This document shows positions 26,221-34,419 of a stretch of DNA of 64,000 nucleotides, one piece after another. Both the position numbers and the translations under genes were made by a program. The notes below the pieces were generated by a model that was given only the letters and a program-made list of their open reading frames with translations, was not told the DNA's origin and ran no database searches. The stretch covers positions 53,252-117,251 of the forward strand of contig CAMNIN010000004.1 of the NCBI GenBank assembly GCA_946540735.1, given 5' to 3'. Source of the DNA: an uncultured Prevotellaceae bacterium (GTDB taxonomy: Bacteria > Bacteroidota > Bacteroidia > Bacteroidales > Bacteroidaceae). How positions within the stretch are numbered: position 1 is the stretch's first letter; each line of letters opens with the position of its first letter.

Positions 26221-27414
26221 ATGAAAACAAAGCTAATGTCCTTATTCCTGTTTCTGATGTCGCTGGGAGCAAGTGCCCAGACCGGCACTTATGAAGTAAA
26301 AATCACAGAGCCCACTTATTTCTCCGTTCAGGTGCCTGACGGCAACTACAAAGTGACCGTCACCTTGGGGTCGAAGAAGCGCAAGGCCGAGACCGTCGTT
26401 CGTGCAGAGTCACGCAGGTTGATGGTGGAGAACGCCGCCACGAGGCGAGGCCAGTTGGTCGACTACAGTTTCATAGTCAACAAGCGTTCGCCGGGTTATA
26501 CCGTTGTCACCGACAAAGGGGAGCGTCATGAGACCGTCAAACTGAAGGAGCGTGAGAAGGACTACCTCAACTGGGACGACAGTCTCACGCTGGAGTTCAA
26601 CGGCGCCTCACCCGCTGTGAGCCGCATCCGCATCGAGCCCGACACCACGGCCACCACCCTCTTCTTGTGTGGCAACTCCACTGTGGTGGACCAGAACAGT
26701 GAGCCCTGGGCCAGTTGGGGTCAGATGATCACCCGGTGGTTTGACTCCACCGTAGCCATCTCGAATCATGCCGAGAGTGGTCTTACGGCTCGCACCTTCC
26801 TGGGAGGCAACCGTCTGGAGAAGATCCTCACGATGCTGCGTCCCGGCGACTATGTGGTGTGTGAGTTCGGCCACAACGACGAGAAGGAGAAGCGTCCCGG
26901 CGATGGAGCATGGTATCATTATGTCTACAATCTGAAGATTTTTGTTGACAAGGTACGCGCTGCGGGAGGGCACCTCATTTTCTGCACCCCCACGCAGCGT
27001 CGTTTCTGGCAGGATGACCAGCGGCACATCAAGGACACGCACGGCGATTTCCCCGCAGCCATGCTGTCGGTGGCCGAGCGAGAGCACGTGCCCGTGATCG
27101 ACCTCAACGGAATGACCCGCACCTTCTTCGAGACCCTTGGTTTCGAAGGCAGCAAGAAAGCCCTTGTGCACTATCCAGCCAACACATATCCCGGTCAGGA
27201 CAAGCCCTTGGCCGACAACACCCATTTCAACCCCTTCGGCGCTTATGAGGTAGCCAAGATGGTGGTGATGGGCATGAAACAGCTGGGTTTGCCTTTCGTC
27301 GCCTCTCTCCGTTCAGACTGGCAGGATTTCGATCCAGCCCATCCCGACGATCCGTCTGCATTCAGATGGTATGATGCGAAGGTGCTGGACACCAAGAAGC
27401 CAGATGGAAATTGA
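26221..27414 (+). CDS. Secreted rhamnogalacturonan acetylesterase-like SGNH hydrolase with N-terminal beta domain
   Basis: A 397-residue secreted enzyme. The signal peptide ends GASA before Gln20. A ~110-residue beta-sandwich module (20-130; FSVQVPDGNYKVTVTLG) resembles the N-terminal domain of CE12 rhamnogalacturonan acetylesterases. The SGNH domain has FLCGNSTVVDQ (Gly151-Asn152-Ser153), SWGQMITRWF, HAESGLTARTF, EFGHNDE and the C-terminal DNTHFNPFGA with Asp and His. It should remove acetyl groups from rhamnogalacturonan in the periplasm. As in domain 1 of the tandem esterase, block I has Asn instead of Asp. I chose 26221, which opens the signal peptide, over 26122. It ends 12 nt from the convergent upp gene. 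Confidence 0.87.
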   Translation: MKTKLMSLFLFLMSLGASAQTGTYEVKITEPTYFSVQVPDGNYKVTVTLGSKKRKAETVVRAESRRLMVENAATRRGQLVDYSFIVNKRSPGYTVVTDKGERHETVKLKEREKDYLNWDDSLTLEFNGASPAVSRIRIEPDTTATTLFLCGNSTVVDQNSEPWASWGQMITRWFDSTVAISNHAESGLTARTFLGGNRLEKILTMLRPGDYVVCEFGHNDEKEKRPGDGAWYHYVYNLKIFVDKVRAAGGHLIFCTPTQRRFWQDDQRHIKDTHGDFPAAMLSVAEREHVPVIDLNGMTRTFFETLGFEGSKKALVHYPANTYPGQDKPLADNTHFNPFGAYEVAKMVVMGMKQLGLPFVASLRSDWQDFDPAHPDDPSAFRWYDAKVLDTKKPDGN

Positions 27415-27426
27415 TATGACCAGAGA

Positions 27427-28086
27427 TCAGACCTTGTCGCCGAAGCACAGGTCACCGGCGTCTCCGAATCCAGGCACGATGTATTTGTGCTCGTTGAGTC
27501 CCGGGTCGATGGCAGCGCACCACACCGTGGTCTTGTCCTCGGGGAAAGCCCTTTTGACATTGTTGAGGGCTTCGGGAGTGGCGATGACACAGCAGACATG
27601 AATCCGTTTTGGCGTACCCTTTGAGAGAAAAGCCTTGTATCCCAGTTCCATGCTTCCGCCAGTGGCGAGCATCGGGTCGGCGATGATGAGGTTTTTCTCG
27701 TTGATGCTTGGTGTGGCGAGATATTCCACATGGATGCCCACCTGGTGATGCTCCTCGTCGATGTATTCGCGGTAGGCGCTCACGAAGGCATTTCCCGCAT
27801 GGTCGAAGACATTGAGGAAGCCTGTGTGGAAAGGCAGTCCAGCCCTGAAGATGGTGGCGAGCACGATTTTGTCGGTGGGCACGTTGACTTTTGATATGCC
27901 CAGAGGCGTGGCGATGTCGCGGGTCTCGTAGTCGAGCGTTTTTGAGATTTCGTAAGCCATCATCTCACCGATTCTCATGATGTTGTTGCGGAAGAGCAGT
28001 CGGTTTTTCTGATAGTCCTTGTCGCGGATCTCAGCCAGATACTGGTTGATGATGGAGTTGTTGTCGCTTAGGTTGATGATTTTCAT
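27427..28086 (-). CDS. upp: Uracil phosphoribosyltransferase
   Basis: A 219-residue pyrimidine-salvage enzyme that converts uracil and PRPP to UMP in the cytoplasm. The PRPP loop is LIIADPMLATGGSM; the uracil-binding C-terminal block is PGFGDAGDLCFG. The length is close to the ~210-residue family norm. It begins 21 nt after the stop of the acyltransferase gene with no terminator or promoter visible in the gap, so it is probably the last gene of the 34209-to-27427 unit. It may be carried along without functional tie to the envelope genes. Confidence 0.95.
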   Translation of the reverse strand: MKIINLSDNNSIINQYLAEIRDKDYQKNRLLFRNNIMRIGEMMAYEISKTLDYETRDIATPLGISKVNVPTDKIVLATIFRAGLPFHTGFLNVFDHAGNAFVSAYREYIDEEHHQVGIHVEYLATPSINEKNLIIADPMLATGGSMELGYKAFLSKGTPKRIHVCCVIATPEALNNVKRAFPEDKTTVWCAAIDPGLNEHKYIVPGFGDAGDLCFGDKV

Positions 28087-28107
28087 GATTAGCTTTGGTT
28101 TTTGTGA

Positions 28108-29049
28108 TTATTCTTGTGTCGATTTTGGGATGACTTTTCCGTCGACCACTTTGAACATGCGGTCGAACTCCTCGTGCGTGCGTTTCCATCGGTTGTGGCT
28201 CCACAGGTAGAAGCGGGGGTCTCGCCGTATGGTTTGCTCAAGCATCTCGAAGAAGCGTCGTGTGATGGCATGCTCCTCCAGCTGCGCCGGTGTTCGGGTG
28301 ATGAGTTTGAAGGTCACCACATAGTGTCCTCGACGAGGTCTTTGCATGTCGACATAGAAGACGGCGTTGTTCATCTTTCTCATGATTTTCTCGCCGTTGG
28401 TGAAGACAGGCGTGTCGTGGTTGAGGAAAGGCAGCCACAGGTGTATGTTGTTCCATTTCGGAGTCTGGTCGGAGATATATCCGAAGAGAGACATTCTCTT
28501 CTCGCGACGGTAGGTGACGAGGTATCTGAGGATGTCTTTCTTGGCGATGCACACCCCGCCGAGATGCTGTCGCAGGTCGATGAAGAGGCGGTCGAAGATT
28601 TTGTTGTAGAGCGGGTGGTAGATGAGTCCCATGACGGCATCGGGATAGCGTTTGAACCCCAGGCCTGTGGTGGAGAGATATTCCCAGTTGCCGTAGTGTC
28701 CTAAGATGGCGGCACAGGTTTGTCCCTCGTCGAAGCACCGCTCCATTTCCTCCACGTTGTGGAACTCGATGTGCTGCAGCATTTTCTCGGGAGAGATCGA
28801 GAGCAATTTGAGCGTCTCGACGAAATAGTCGCAGAGGAAATGGTAGAAACCCCGTTCGATGCGTTTGATCTCGTCGATGCCTTTTTCGGGAAACGAAGAA
28901 GTGAGGTTGTTTCTCACCACCCGTTTCCGATATCCAATGATGCGGTAGACCAACAAGTAGAGACCGTCGGAGATGGCATACAGCACGCGGAAGGGCAGCA
29001 GCGAAATGAGATAGAAGAATCCGTGTATGAAGGGGTAGAGGATTTTCAT
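28108..29049 (-). CDS. LpxL/HtrB-family lipid A acyltransferase
   Basis: A 313-residue lysophospholipid-acyltransferase-superfamily enzyme of the inner membrane that adds a secondary acyl chain to lipid A precursors, or a related lipid. An N-terminal hydrophobic anchor (~5-38) is followed by VRNNLTSSFPEK, the catalytic HYGNWE box (His118-X4-Glu123), and the later DQTP / PVFTNGEKI region typical of LpxL. Its ATG overlaps the TGA of the preceding MsbA-like gene (ATGA), implying translational coupling. Placement directly after an MsbA-type flippase supports a lipid A role. Which acyl chain is used cannot be inferred. Confidence 0.9.
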   Translation of the reverse strand: MKILYPFIHGFFYLISLLPFRVLYAISDGLYLLVYRIIGYRKRVVRNNLTSSFPEKGIDEIKRIERGFYHFLCDYFVETLKLLSISPEKMLQHIEFHNVEEMERCFDEGQTCAAILGHYGNWEYLSTTGLGFKRYPDAVMGLIYHPLYNKIFDRLFIDLRQHLGGVCIAKKDILRYLVTYRREKRMSLFGYISDQTPKWNNIHLWLPFLNHDTPVFTNGEKIMRKMNNAVFYVDMQRPRRGHYVVTFKLITRTPAQLEEHAITRRFFEMLEQTIRRDPRFYLWSHNRWKRTHEEFDRMFKVVDGKVIPKSTQE

Positions 29050-30875
29050 GATGCCTGCATGTCGTGAAGTTTTTTATAATAGCCATCCGCGGCGATAAGG
29101 CTGTCGTGCGTGCCTCTCTCCACGATGCGTCCCTCATGCAGCACACAGATCTCGTCGGCATTCCGGATGGTGGAGAGTCGGTGGGCGATAGCCACCGTGG
29201 TGCGTGTCTTCATGAGCCGTTCCAGAGCGTCCTGCACCAGTCGTTCGCTCTCGGTGTCGAGAGCCGATGTCGCTTCGTCGAGGATCAGGATGGGAGGGTT
29301 TTTGAGAATGGCCCTTGCGATGCTCACCCTTTGCCTCTGTCCGCCGGAGAGTCTTCCCCCCCGGTCTCCCACGTAGGTGTCGTAGCCATTTTCCGAGGCA
29401 GTGATGAAGTCATGGGCATTGGCGATGTGTGCAGCCTCCTCCACCTGTTGTCGTGTAGCGTCTTTCACGCCGAAGGCGATGTTGTTGAAGAAGGAGTCGT
29501 TGAACAGAATCGACTCCTGGTTGACGTTTCCGATCAGTGACCGCAGGTCGTGTAAGCCCAGTTGGCGTACGTCGATGCCGTCGATGAGCACCTGTCCCTC
29601 CTGCACGTCATAGTAGCGTGGGATCAGATCGACGAGTGTAGACTTTCCGCTGCCGCTCTGTCCGACCAAGGCGACGGTCTTGCCTTTCTCGATAGTGAGG
29701 TTGATATCACGCAGCACCCACTGCTGGCCATATTTGAAGGAGACATGCCTGAACTCGATGGCGTGGTCGAAGCTATGGATGTGCTGTGGATGTTCAGGTT
29801 CTTTGATCTCCACCTCGGAAAGCAGGATTTTGTCGACACGTTCCATCGAAGCCAGTCCTTTGGGAATGTTGTATCCGGCTTTGGAGAATTCCTTGAGCGG
29901 GTTGATGATGCTGTAGAGCATCACCATGTAGTAGATGAAGATCGGTCCGGAGAGGGTATGGTTGTTGAGCACGAGCACGCCACCGAACCACAGTACGATG
30001 ACGATCATCACCGTCCCCAGGAACTCGCTCATCGGGTGTGCCATCGACTGTCGGATATTGACGCGCATGATGTCGTTGCGGTAGGCGGTGTTGATGCGGT
30101 CGAAGCGGTTGTTCATCTTTTCCTCCGCACAGAAAGCCTTGATGATGCGCAGTCCTCCGAGCGTCTCTTCCACTTGGCTCATGGTGTCGCTCCACAGGGC
30201 CTGTGCCTTGATGCTCTTCTTTTTCAGTTTTCTCCCCACATATCCCATCAGCCATCCCATGACCGGCACGATGATGAGTGTGAAGAGAGTCAGTTGCCAT
30301 GAGATGAAAAGCAGCATGGCGAAATATCCCACGATCAGGATCGGGTTTTTGAAAAGCATTTCGAGGCTTGACATGATGGAGTTCTCGATCTCCTGCACGT
30401 CACCGCTCATTCGTGCGATAATATCACCTTTGCGCTCTTCGGAGAAGAAGCCCAGTGATTGTGAGGTGATTTTGCAGTAGAGTTGGTTGCGGATGTCTCT
30501 CACCACGCCCGTCCTGATCGGTACGATGGTAGCCGAGGAGAGGAAGTAAGCCCCCGTCTTGAGCAAGGTCATGAAAGCCAGGAACAAGCCGATGATGAGC
30601 AGAGTGGTTGTGGGGCCGATGTCAGCGATCATGCGGTTGACGTAGAAGTTCATGTTGTTCATCAGCACGTCTTGCGCATGGTTCCAGTCCCAGTCCATGA
30701 GAGAGGTAGCTGTATCGGTATCGCCCGTCTTGAAGATGATCTGCAGGATAGGGATTAAGGCCGCGAAAGAGAAGATGTTCAGTATCACCGAGAGGATATT
30801 GAACAGCACCGACAGCACAAGGTATCTCTTGTATGGCGGAATGAATCGTCTGAGGACTTGGAGGAATTCTTTCAT
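29046..30875 (-). CDS. ABC exporter, MsbA-like (permease-ATPase half transporter)
   Basis: A 609-residue type IV ABC half-transporter, expected to act as a homodimer in the inner membrane. Six membrane helices fill residues ~15-315 (one cluster near 90-120, another near 180-210). The nucleotide-binding domain has Walker A GQSGSGKST (405-413), Q-loop VNQESILFND, signature LSGGQ (509-513), Walker B ILILDE (529-534) and H-loop His565. MsbA flips lipid A core; other exporters of this class move lipids, peptides or drugs, and the flanking LpxL and PAP2 genes favour a lipid. The ATG at 30875 is preferred over 30911, which would overlap miaB. Only 4 nt separate it from the miaB stop. Confidence 0.88.
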   Translation of the reverse strand: MKEFLQVLRRFIPPYKRYLVLSVLFNILSVILNIFSFAALIPILQIIFKTGDTDTATSLMDWDWNHAQDVLMNNMNFYVNRMIADIGPTTTLLIIGLFLAFMTLLKTGAYFLSSATIVPIRTGVVRDIRNQLYCKITSQSLGFFSEERKGDIIARMSGDVQEIENSIMSSLEMLFKNPILIVGYFAMLLFISWQLTLFTLIIVPVMGWLMGYVGRKLKKKSIKAQALWSDTMSQVEETLGGLRIIKAFCAEEKMNNRFDRINTAYRNDIMRVNIRQSMAHPMSEFLGTVMIVIVLWFGGVLVLNNHTLSGPIFIYYMVMLYSIINPLKEFSKAGYNIPKGLASMERVDKILLSEVEIKEPEHPQHIHSFDHAIEFRHVSFKYGQQWVLRDINLTIEKGKTVALVGQSGSGKSTLVDLIPRYYDVQEGQVLIDGIDVRQLGLHDLRSLIGNVNQESILFNDSFFNNIAFGVKDATRQQVEEAAHIANAHDFITASENGYDTYVGDRGGRLSGGQRQRVSIARAILKNPPILILDEATSALDTESERLVQDALERLMKTRTTVAIAHRLSTIRNADEICVLHEGRIVERGTHDSLIAADGYYKKLHDMQAS

Positions 30876-30879
30876 GACA

Positions 30880-32199
30880 TCAGTGTATTTCTTCTCCCAG
30901 AAGTGTGGCACTCGACGAACTGGTGATTCTCACGCTTACGGTGTCGCCGATATGGTGGTTGCCCCGGTCGAAGACCACGGCTTTGTTTTGTTCGTTGCGC
31001 CCCATGAGCTGTTGGCGTGAGCGTTTGCTGTAGCCCTCCACGAGCACCTCGAAGGTCTTCCCCTCATCCCGTCGGTTGGCCTCGGCAGAGAGTTCGGTCT
31101 GCAGTTGGATGAGTTGGTTGAGTCTTCTGATTTTCTCCTCTTCAGGCACGTTGTCGGGCAAGTGTTTCGAGGCATAGGTACCCGGGCGCTCGCTGTATTT
31201 GAACATGAAAGCGGAGTCGTAGCCCACCTCGCGCATGAGTGAGAGCGAGAGTTGGTGGTCTTCTTCCGTCTCGCTGTGATAGCCCACGAAGATGTCCGTC
31301 GACAGTCCGCAGTCGGGGATGATCCGTCGTATGGCCTCTACGCGTCCGAGGTACCACTCCCGGGTGTATTTGCGGTTCATGAGTTGCAGTATGCGGTCGC
31401 TTCCACTCTGCACGGGCAGGTGGATGTGGCGGCACACATTGGGCATGTCGGCGATCACGTGCAGAGTCTCGTCGCTCATGTCCTTGGGGTGCGAGGTGGT
31501 GAATCGGATACGCATGTCGGGCACGGCTTCAGCCACTTTTCGAAGCAGCAAGGGGAAGTTGACATCATCGCCCTCAGCCACGGAGTGATAGGAGTTGACA
31601 TTCTGCCCGAGCAGAGTGACCTCTTTGTAGCCTTTGGCCTGCAGGTCGGTCACCTCGCGCAGAATGCTCTGCACGTCGCGAGAGCGCTCCCTCCCCCTGG
31701 TGTAGGGCACGATGCAGTAGTGGCAGAAATTGTTGCATCCCCTCATGATGCTCACGAATCCGCTGATGCGGTTTCCGGCGATGCGTTGAGGCACGATGTC
31801 GCGGTAGGTCTCCGTGGTGGAGAGTTGTATATTGATAGCCTTGTGCCCCAGTTCGGCCTGTGCCGTGAGGTCGGGCAGGTTGAGGTAGGCATCAGGTCCC
31901 GCCACGATATCGGCGTGATGATTATGAAGCAAGTCATCCTTCACCCGTTCGGCCATGCATCCCAGGACACCGATGATACGCCGGTGGCTCTTTTTGTTCT
32001 CGGCATGGAGAGCCTCCAGCCGGCGGAAAATTTTGTTCTCCGCATTCTCGCGCACCGAGCAGGTGTTGAGGAAGACGGCATCAGCCTCGTCGGCTTTATC
32101 CGTCGTCTCATATCCCGCCATCTGCATCACAGCCGCCACGACTTCGCTGTCGGCCACGTTCATCTGGCATCCGTAGGTTTCGATATAAAGTTTTTTCAT
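30880..32199 (-). CDS. miaB: tRNA-2-methylthio-N6-dimethylallyladenosine synthase
   Basis: A 439-residue radical-SAM methylthiotransferase that adds a methylthio group to i6A37 in tRNAs reading UNN codons. The N-terminal MTTase domain supplies three cluster ligands (Cys11 in TYGCQMN, Cys47 in LNTCSVRE, Cys81 in VLGCMAER). The radical-SAM core has CNNFCHYC (Cys155, Cys159, Cys162) and IVPYTRGRERSR. A TRAM RNA-binding domain ends the protein. The start at 32199 is chosen because it begins the conserved strand KKLYIETYGC; upstream in-frame codons to 32424 overlap the PAP2 gene. Its ATG overlaps that gene's stop by 4 nt. It sits inside an envelope-lipid operon without an obvious functional link. 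Confidence 0.96.
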   Translation of the reverse strand: MKKLYIETYGCQMNVADSEVVAAVMQMAGYETTDKADEADAVFLNTCSVRENAENKIFRRLEALHAENKKSHRRIIGVLGCMAERVKDDLLHNHHADIVAGPDAYLNLPDLTAQAELGHKAINIQLSTTETYRDIVPQRIAGNRISGFVSIMRGCNNFCHYCIVPYTRGRERSRDVQSILREVTDLQAKGYKEVTLLGQNVNSYHSVAEGDDVNFPLLLRKVAEAVPDMRIRFTTSHPKDMSDETLHVIADMPNVCRHIHLPVQSGSDRILQLMNRKYTREWYLGRVEAIRRIIPDCGLSTDIFVGYHSETEEDHQLSLSLMREVGYDSAFMFKYSERPGTYASKHLPDNVPEEEKIRRLNQLIQLQTELSAEANRRDEGKTFEVLVEGYSKRSRQQLMGRNEQNKAVVFDRGNHHIGDTVSVRITSSSSATLLGEEIH

Positions 32200-33191
32200 C
32201 TTTTCTTTTTCTTGACGGTTTTGCGTTGTGTCTCCATCCTTTGTGTGAGCGGGTAGAGCAAAGCCCAGCAGAGCGCTCCGCTGACGAGTCCTGCCAGGGC
32301 GTCGATGGCATAGTGAGCCCGGATATAGACCGTAGAGAGGCAAAGCAAGGTTGCGAAGGGCAACAGCACCCAGAAGAGCTTTCTCATCCTGAAGAACCAT
32401 GTTGTCATCATCAGTACGACGCACACACTGACATGGCTGCTGGGGAAGGCAGCGATGGGTCGCTCACCAGCCTGATGAGCCTGCTCGACCAAGGCATAGA
32501 ACATTCCTTCGGCATAGCCCGGACAAGTCATGCGCACCTGCTGGTGGTTGAAATAGTCGTGCAGGTTGGGGAAGATACCCTGTGCGATCTTGTCCATGCC
32601 CACGGCCTCGTAGTAAAACTGCGGTCCGCCGACAGGCAGGAAGATGAAGATGACGTAGTGGATGAAGAACGCGCCGAGGATAATGGTCACCACCCTTTCG
32701 AAAGCGGCATGTCGGGTGAGCAGCACGCCAAAGGCCACGATAGCCATCATGGGGTAGTAGCTATAATAACCCAGGCACATCAGTTCGCTGAAAACGGCAT
32801 TGCTCATCACTTTTGAGAAGACGAGAGCCGGTTGGAAACCGAAGAGCGCCTGTTCCCACGAAGCGAAGACGTGGTCGAGGTTTGGGAAAGCCCTGTTGAG
32901 TTCGAAGATATCAGGATACCACCAGCTGAGCAGCGACATCTGCACCACAGCCCTCGTGGTGCGTGTGAATCCGCAGGGCAGCATCCTGTATACCCCCCAT
33001 AGTGCGAGTGTGATGGCCAACACCTTGGCGCGCCCCCAGACCATGTTGTCGGCATTGGGCAGCTGGTCCCGCATCACGACCGCCATGACCAGTGTGACAG
33101 CCAAGTATGCCAGGACGATCCATTCGTAGGCCATCAGTCCTTTCTTGGGATTCTTCTCGATAAGGAAGAAAAATTTGAACAGATTTCTCAT
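32196..33191 (-). CDS. PAP2-superfamily membrane phosphatase/phosphotransferase
   Basis: A 331-residue integral membrane protein with about six to eight helices. The C-terminal half holds the PAP2 catalytic pattern: AAFPSSHVS (Ser251-Ser252-His253) and IRAHYAIDALAG (Arg291, His293, Asp297); the first Lys/Arg-rich motif is less clear. Such enzymes dephosphorylate lipid phosphates or transfer phospho-headgroups (phosphatidate or undecaprenyl-pyrophosphate phosphatases, or inositol-phosphoceramide-synthase-like enzymes). The long N-terminal hydrophobic part resembles the latter group more than small PAP2 enzymes, but this is not decisive. ATG 33191 is 10 nt after the epimerase stop. Substrate unknown; the lipid theme comes from neighbours. 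Confidence 0.8.
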   Translation of the reverse strand: MRNLFKFFFLIEKNPKKGLMAYEWIVLAYLAVTLVMAVVMRDQLPNADNMVWGRAKVLAITLALWGVYRMLPCGFTRTTRAVVQMSLLSWWYPDIFELNRAFPNLDHVFASWEQALFGFQPALVFSKVMSNAVFSELMCLGYYSYYPMMAIVAFGVLLTRHAAFERVVTIILGAFFIHYVIFIFLPVGGPQFYYEAVGMDKIAQGIFPNLHDYFNHQQVRMTCPGYAEGMFYALVEQAHQAGERPIAAFPSSHVSVCVVLMMTTWFFRMRKLFWVLLPFATLLCLSTVYIRAHYAIDALAGLVSGALCWALLYPLTQRMETQRKTVKKKKR

Positions 33192-33201
33192 GCTAAACAA
33201 T

Positions 33202-34209
33202 TTACAGCCAGTGATGTTGCTTGTACCATTCCACCGAAAGCCGCACCCCCTCTTGCAGTTTGACATGCGGCTGGTAGCCCAGTTGCTTGATGGCTGGCTG
33301 GATGTCGCAGCGCCAGTTGCGCTGCCTCATGATATGGTATTTGTCGTTGTTGAGAGCGGTCACCTTGCCAGTGAGCCTGCCCCAGTACTCGCCACAGAAC
33401 GTGACGATCCGGAGCACCCAGATGGGAGCTTTGATGCGCAAAAGCCATTTGCCGCCCAACTCTTGATGCAGGTAGTCGCTGAAAGCCCTCGACTGATATA
33501 CCTCGCCGTCGCTGAGGAAATATTTGCTCCCCGTCTTGCCATGGTCGAGAGCGAGGAATACGGCCTGCACCACGTCGCTGACATAGACGAAAGTGATGTC
33601 TTGCTGTTTGTATCCCACGGCGAAATCCACATGCTGTATGATGCTTTTGGCCATCATGAAATAGTCGCGCTCCCTTGGTCCGTAGACCCCAGTAGGCCGC
33701 AGGATGACATAAGGTAATGAGATTCCCTTGGCGGCGAGACCGTCGAGCCATTGCTCAGCGGCAAGTTTGCTCTTGCCATAAGCTGTGTTGGGCCGGGGCG
33801 TGTCATCCTCGCGTATTTCCTGATAAGGCTGTTGTTCCCTGACCGGTCCGAAGATGCTCAGAGAACTGAGGTAGACAAACCTGCGCAGCGGTTGGCGTGT
33901 TTTCAAGAGAGCCTCCACCAGATGCTGTGTTCCGATGGTGTTCACTTTGTGGAAATCCTCCGCATTCAGGCATTTTGTCACGCCAGCAGCATGCACCACA
34001 TAGTCGAAGGAGTGCCCTTGCAGTTGGCTGCACAGCAGGGAGACATCCGATAGTGAAAGCTGTATGAAGTGTATGCGGCTATCGGTGAGGAAAGTCCTTG
34101 AACTGCTTTTCCTCACGGCGGCCCACACCTCCATACCTTTGGCGAGAGCCTCCTCGACGATAAAACTGCCAATGAATCCGCTGGCACCGGTTATTAATAT
34201 ACGTTCCAT
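33202..34209 (-). CDS. NAD-dependent epimerase/dehydratase family protein (extended SDR)
   Basis: A 335-residue extended short-chain dehydrogenase. The nucleotide-binding loop is ILITGASGFIGSFI; the catalytic pair is Tyr-Lys in AYGKSKLAAEQWL, preceded by the Ser-containing VYLSSLSIFGP, and followed by the extended-SDR motif ILRPTGVYGPRERDYF. Relatives act as nucleotide-sugar epimerases or 3-beta-hydroxysteroid-type dehydrogenases; I cannot pick a substrate. It is the first gene of the minus-strand lipid-envelope unit and has a clean promoter at 34245-34277. The ATG at 34209 begins the Rossmann strand, whereas 34248 would place the start inside the promoter. Confidence 0.85.
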   Translation of the reverse strand: MERILITGASGFIGSFIVEEALAKGMEVWAAVRKSSSRTFLTDSRIHFIQLSLSDVSLLCSQLQGHSFDYVVHAAGVTKCLNAEDFHKVNTIGTQHLVEALLKTRQPLRRFVYLSSLSIFGPVREQQPYQEIREDDTPRPNTAYGKSKLAAEQWLDGLAAKGISLPYVILRPTGVYGPRERDYFMMAKSIIQHVDFAVGYKQQDITFVYVSDVVQAVFLALDHGKTGSKYFLSDGEVYQSRAFSDYLHQELGGKWLLRIKAPIWVLRIVTFCGEYWGRLTGKVTALNNDKYHIMRQRNWRCDIQPAIKQLGYQPHVKLQEGVRLSVEWYKQHHWL

Positions 34210-34244
34210 GAAACTCTTTTGCGCCCAGCAAAATGCTATGCTGT

Positions 34245-34277
34245 GCAAAATTACATCAAAAAAGCGAACTGACCAAA
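34245..34277 (-). promoter_or_regulatory. Promoter of the epimerase-PAP2-miaB-ABC-acyltransferase-upp unit
   Basis: Minus-strand TTTG (34274-34277), 20-nt spacer, TAATTTTGC (34245-34253), 35 nt before the ATG. Confidence 0.75.
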
Positions 34278-34365
34278 AATGCCGTGCTCATTTCGTGTTA
34301 TCCCACCTAATAAGATAGGAAATGGGAGACAGAATAGCACTTGAAGACAAAAAAACAGGTTTCTT

Positions 34366-34398
34366 TTTGTTTTGTCTTCTTTTTTTCGCTATTTTTGC
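34366..34398 (+). promoter_or_regulatory. rnr promoter
   Basis: TTTG (34366-34369), 20-nt spacer and TATTTTTGC (34390-34398), 21 nt before the rnr ATG. Confidence 0.75.
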
Positions 34399-34419
34399 AT
34401 AAACTAACGAGCGAATACT

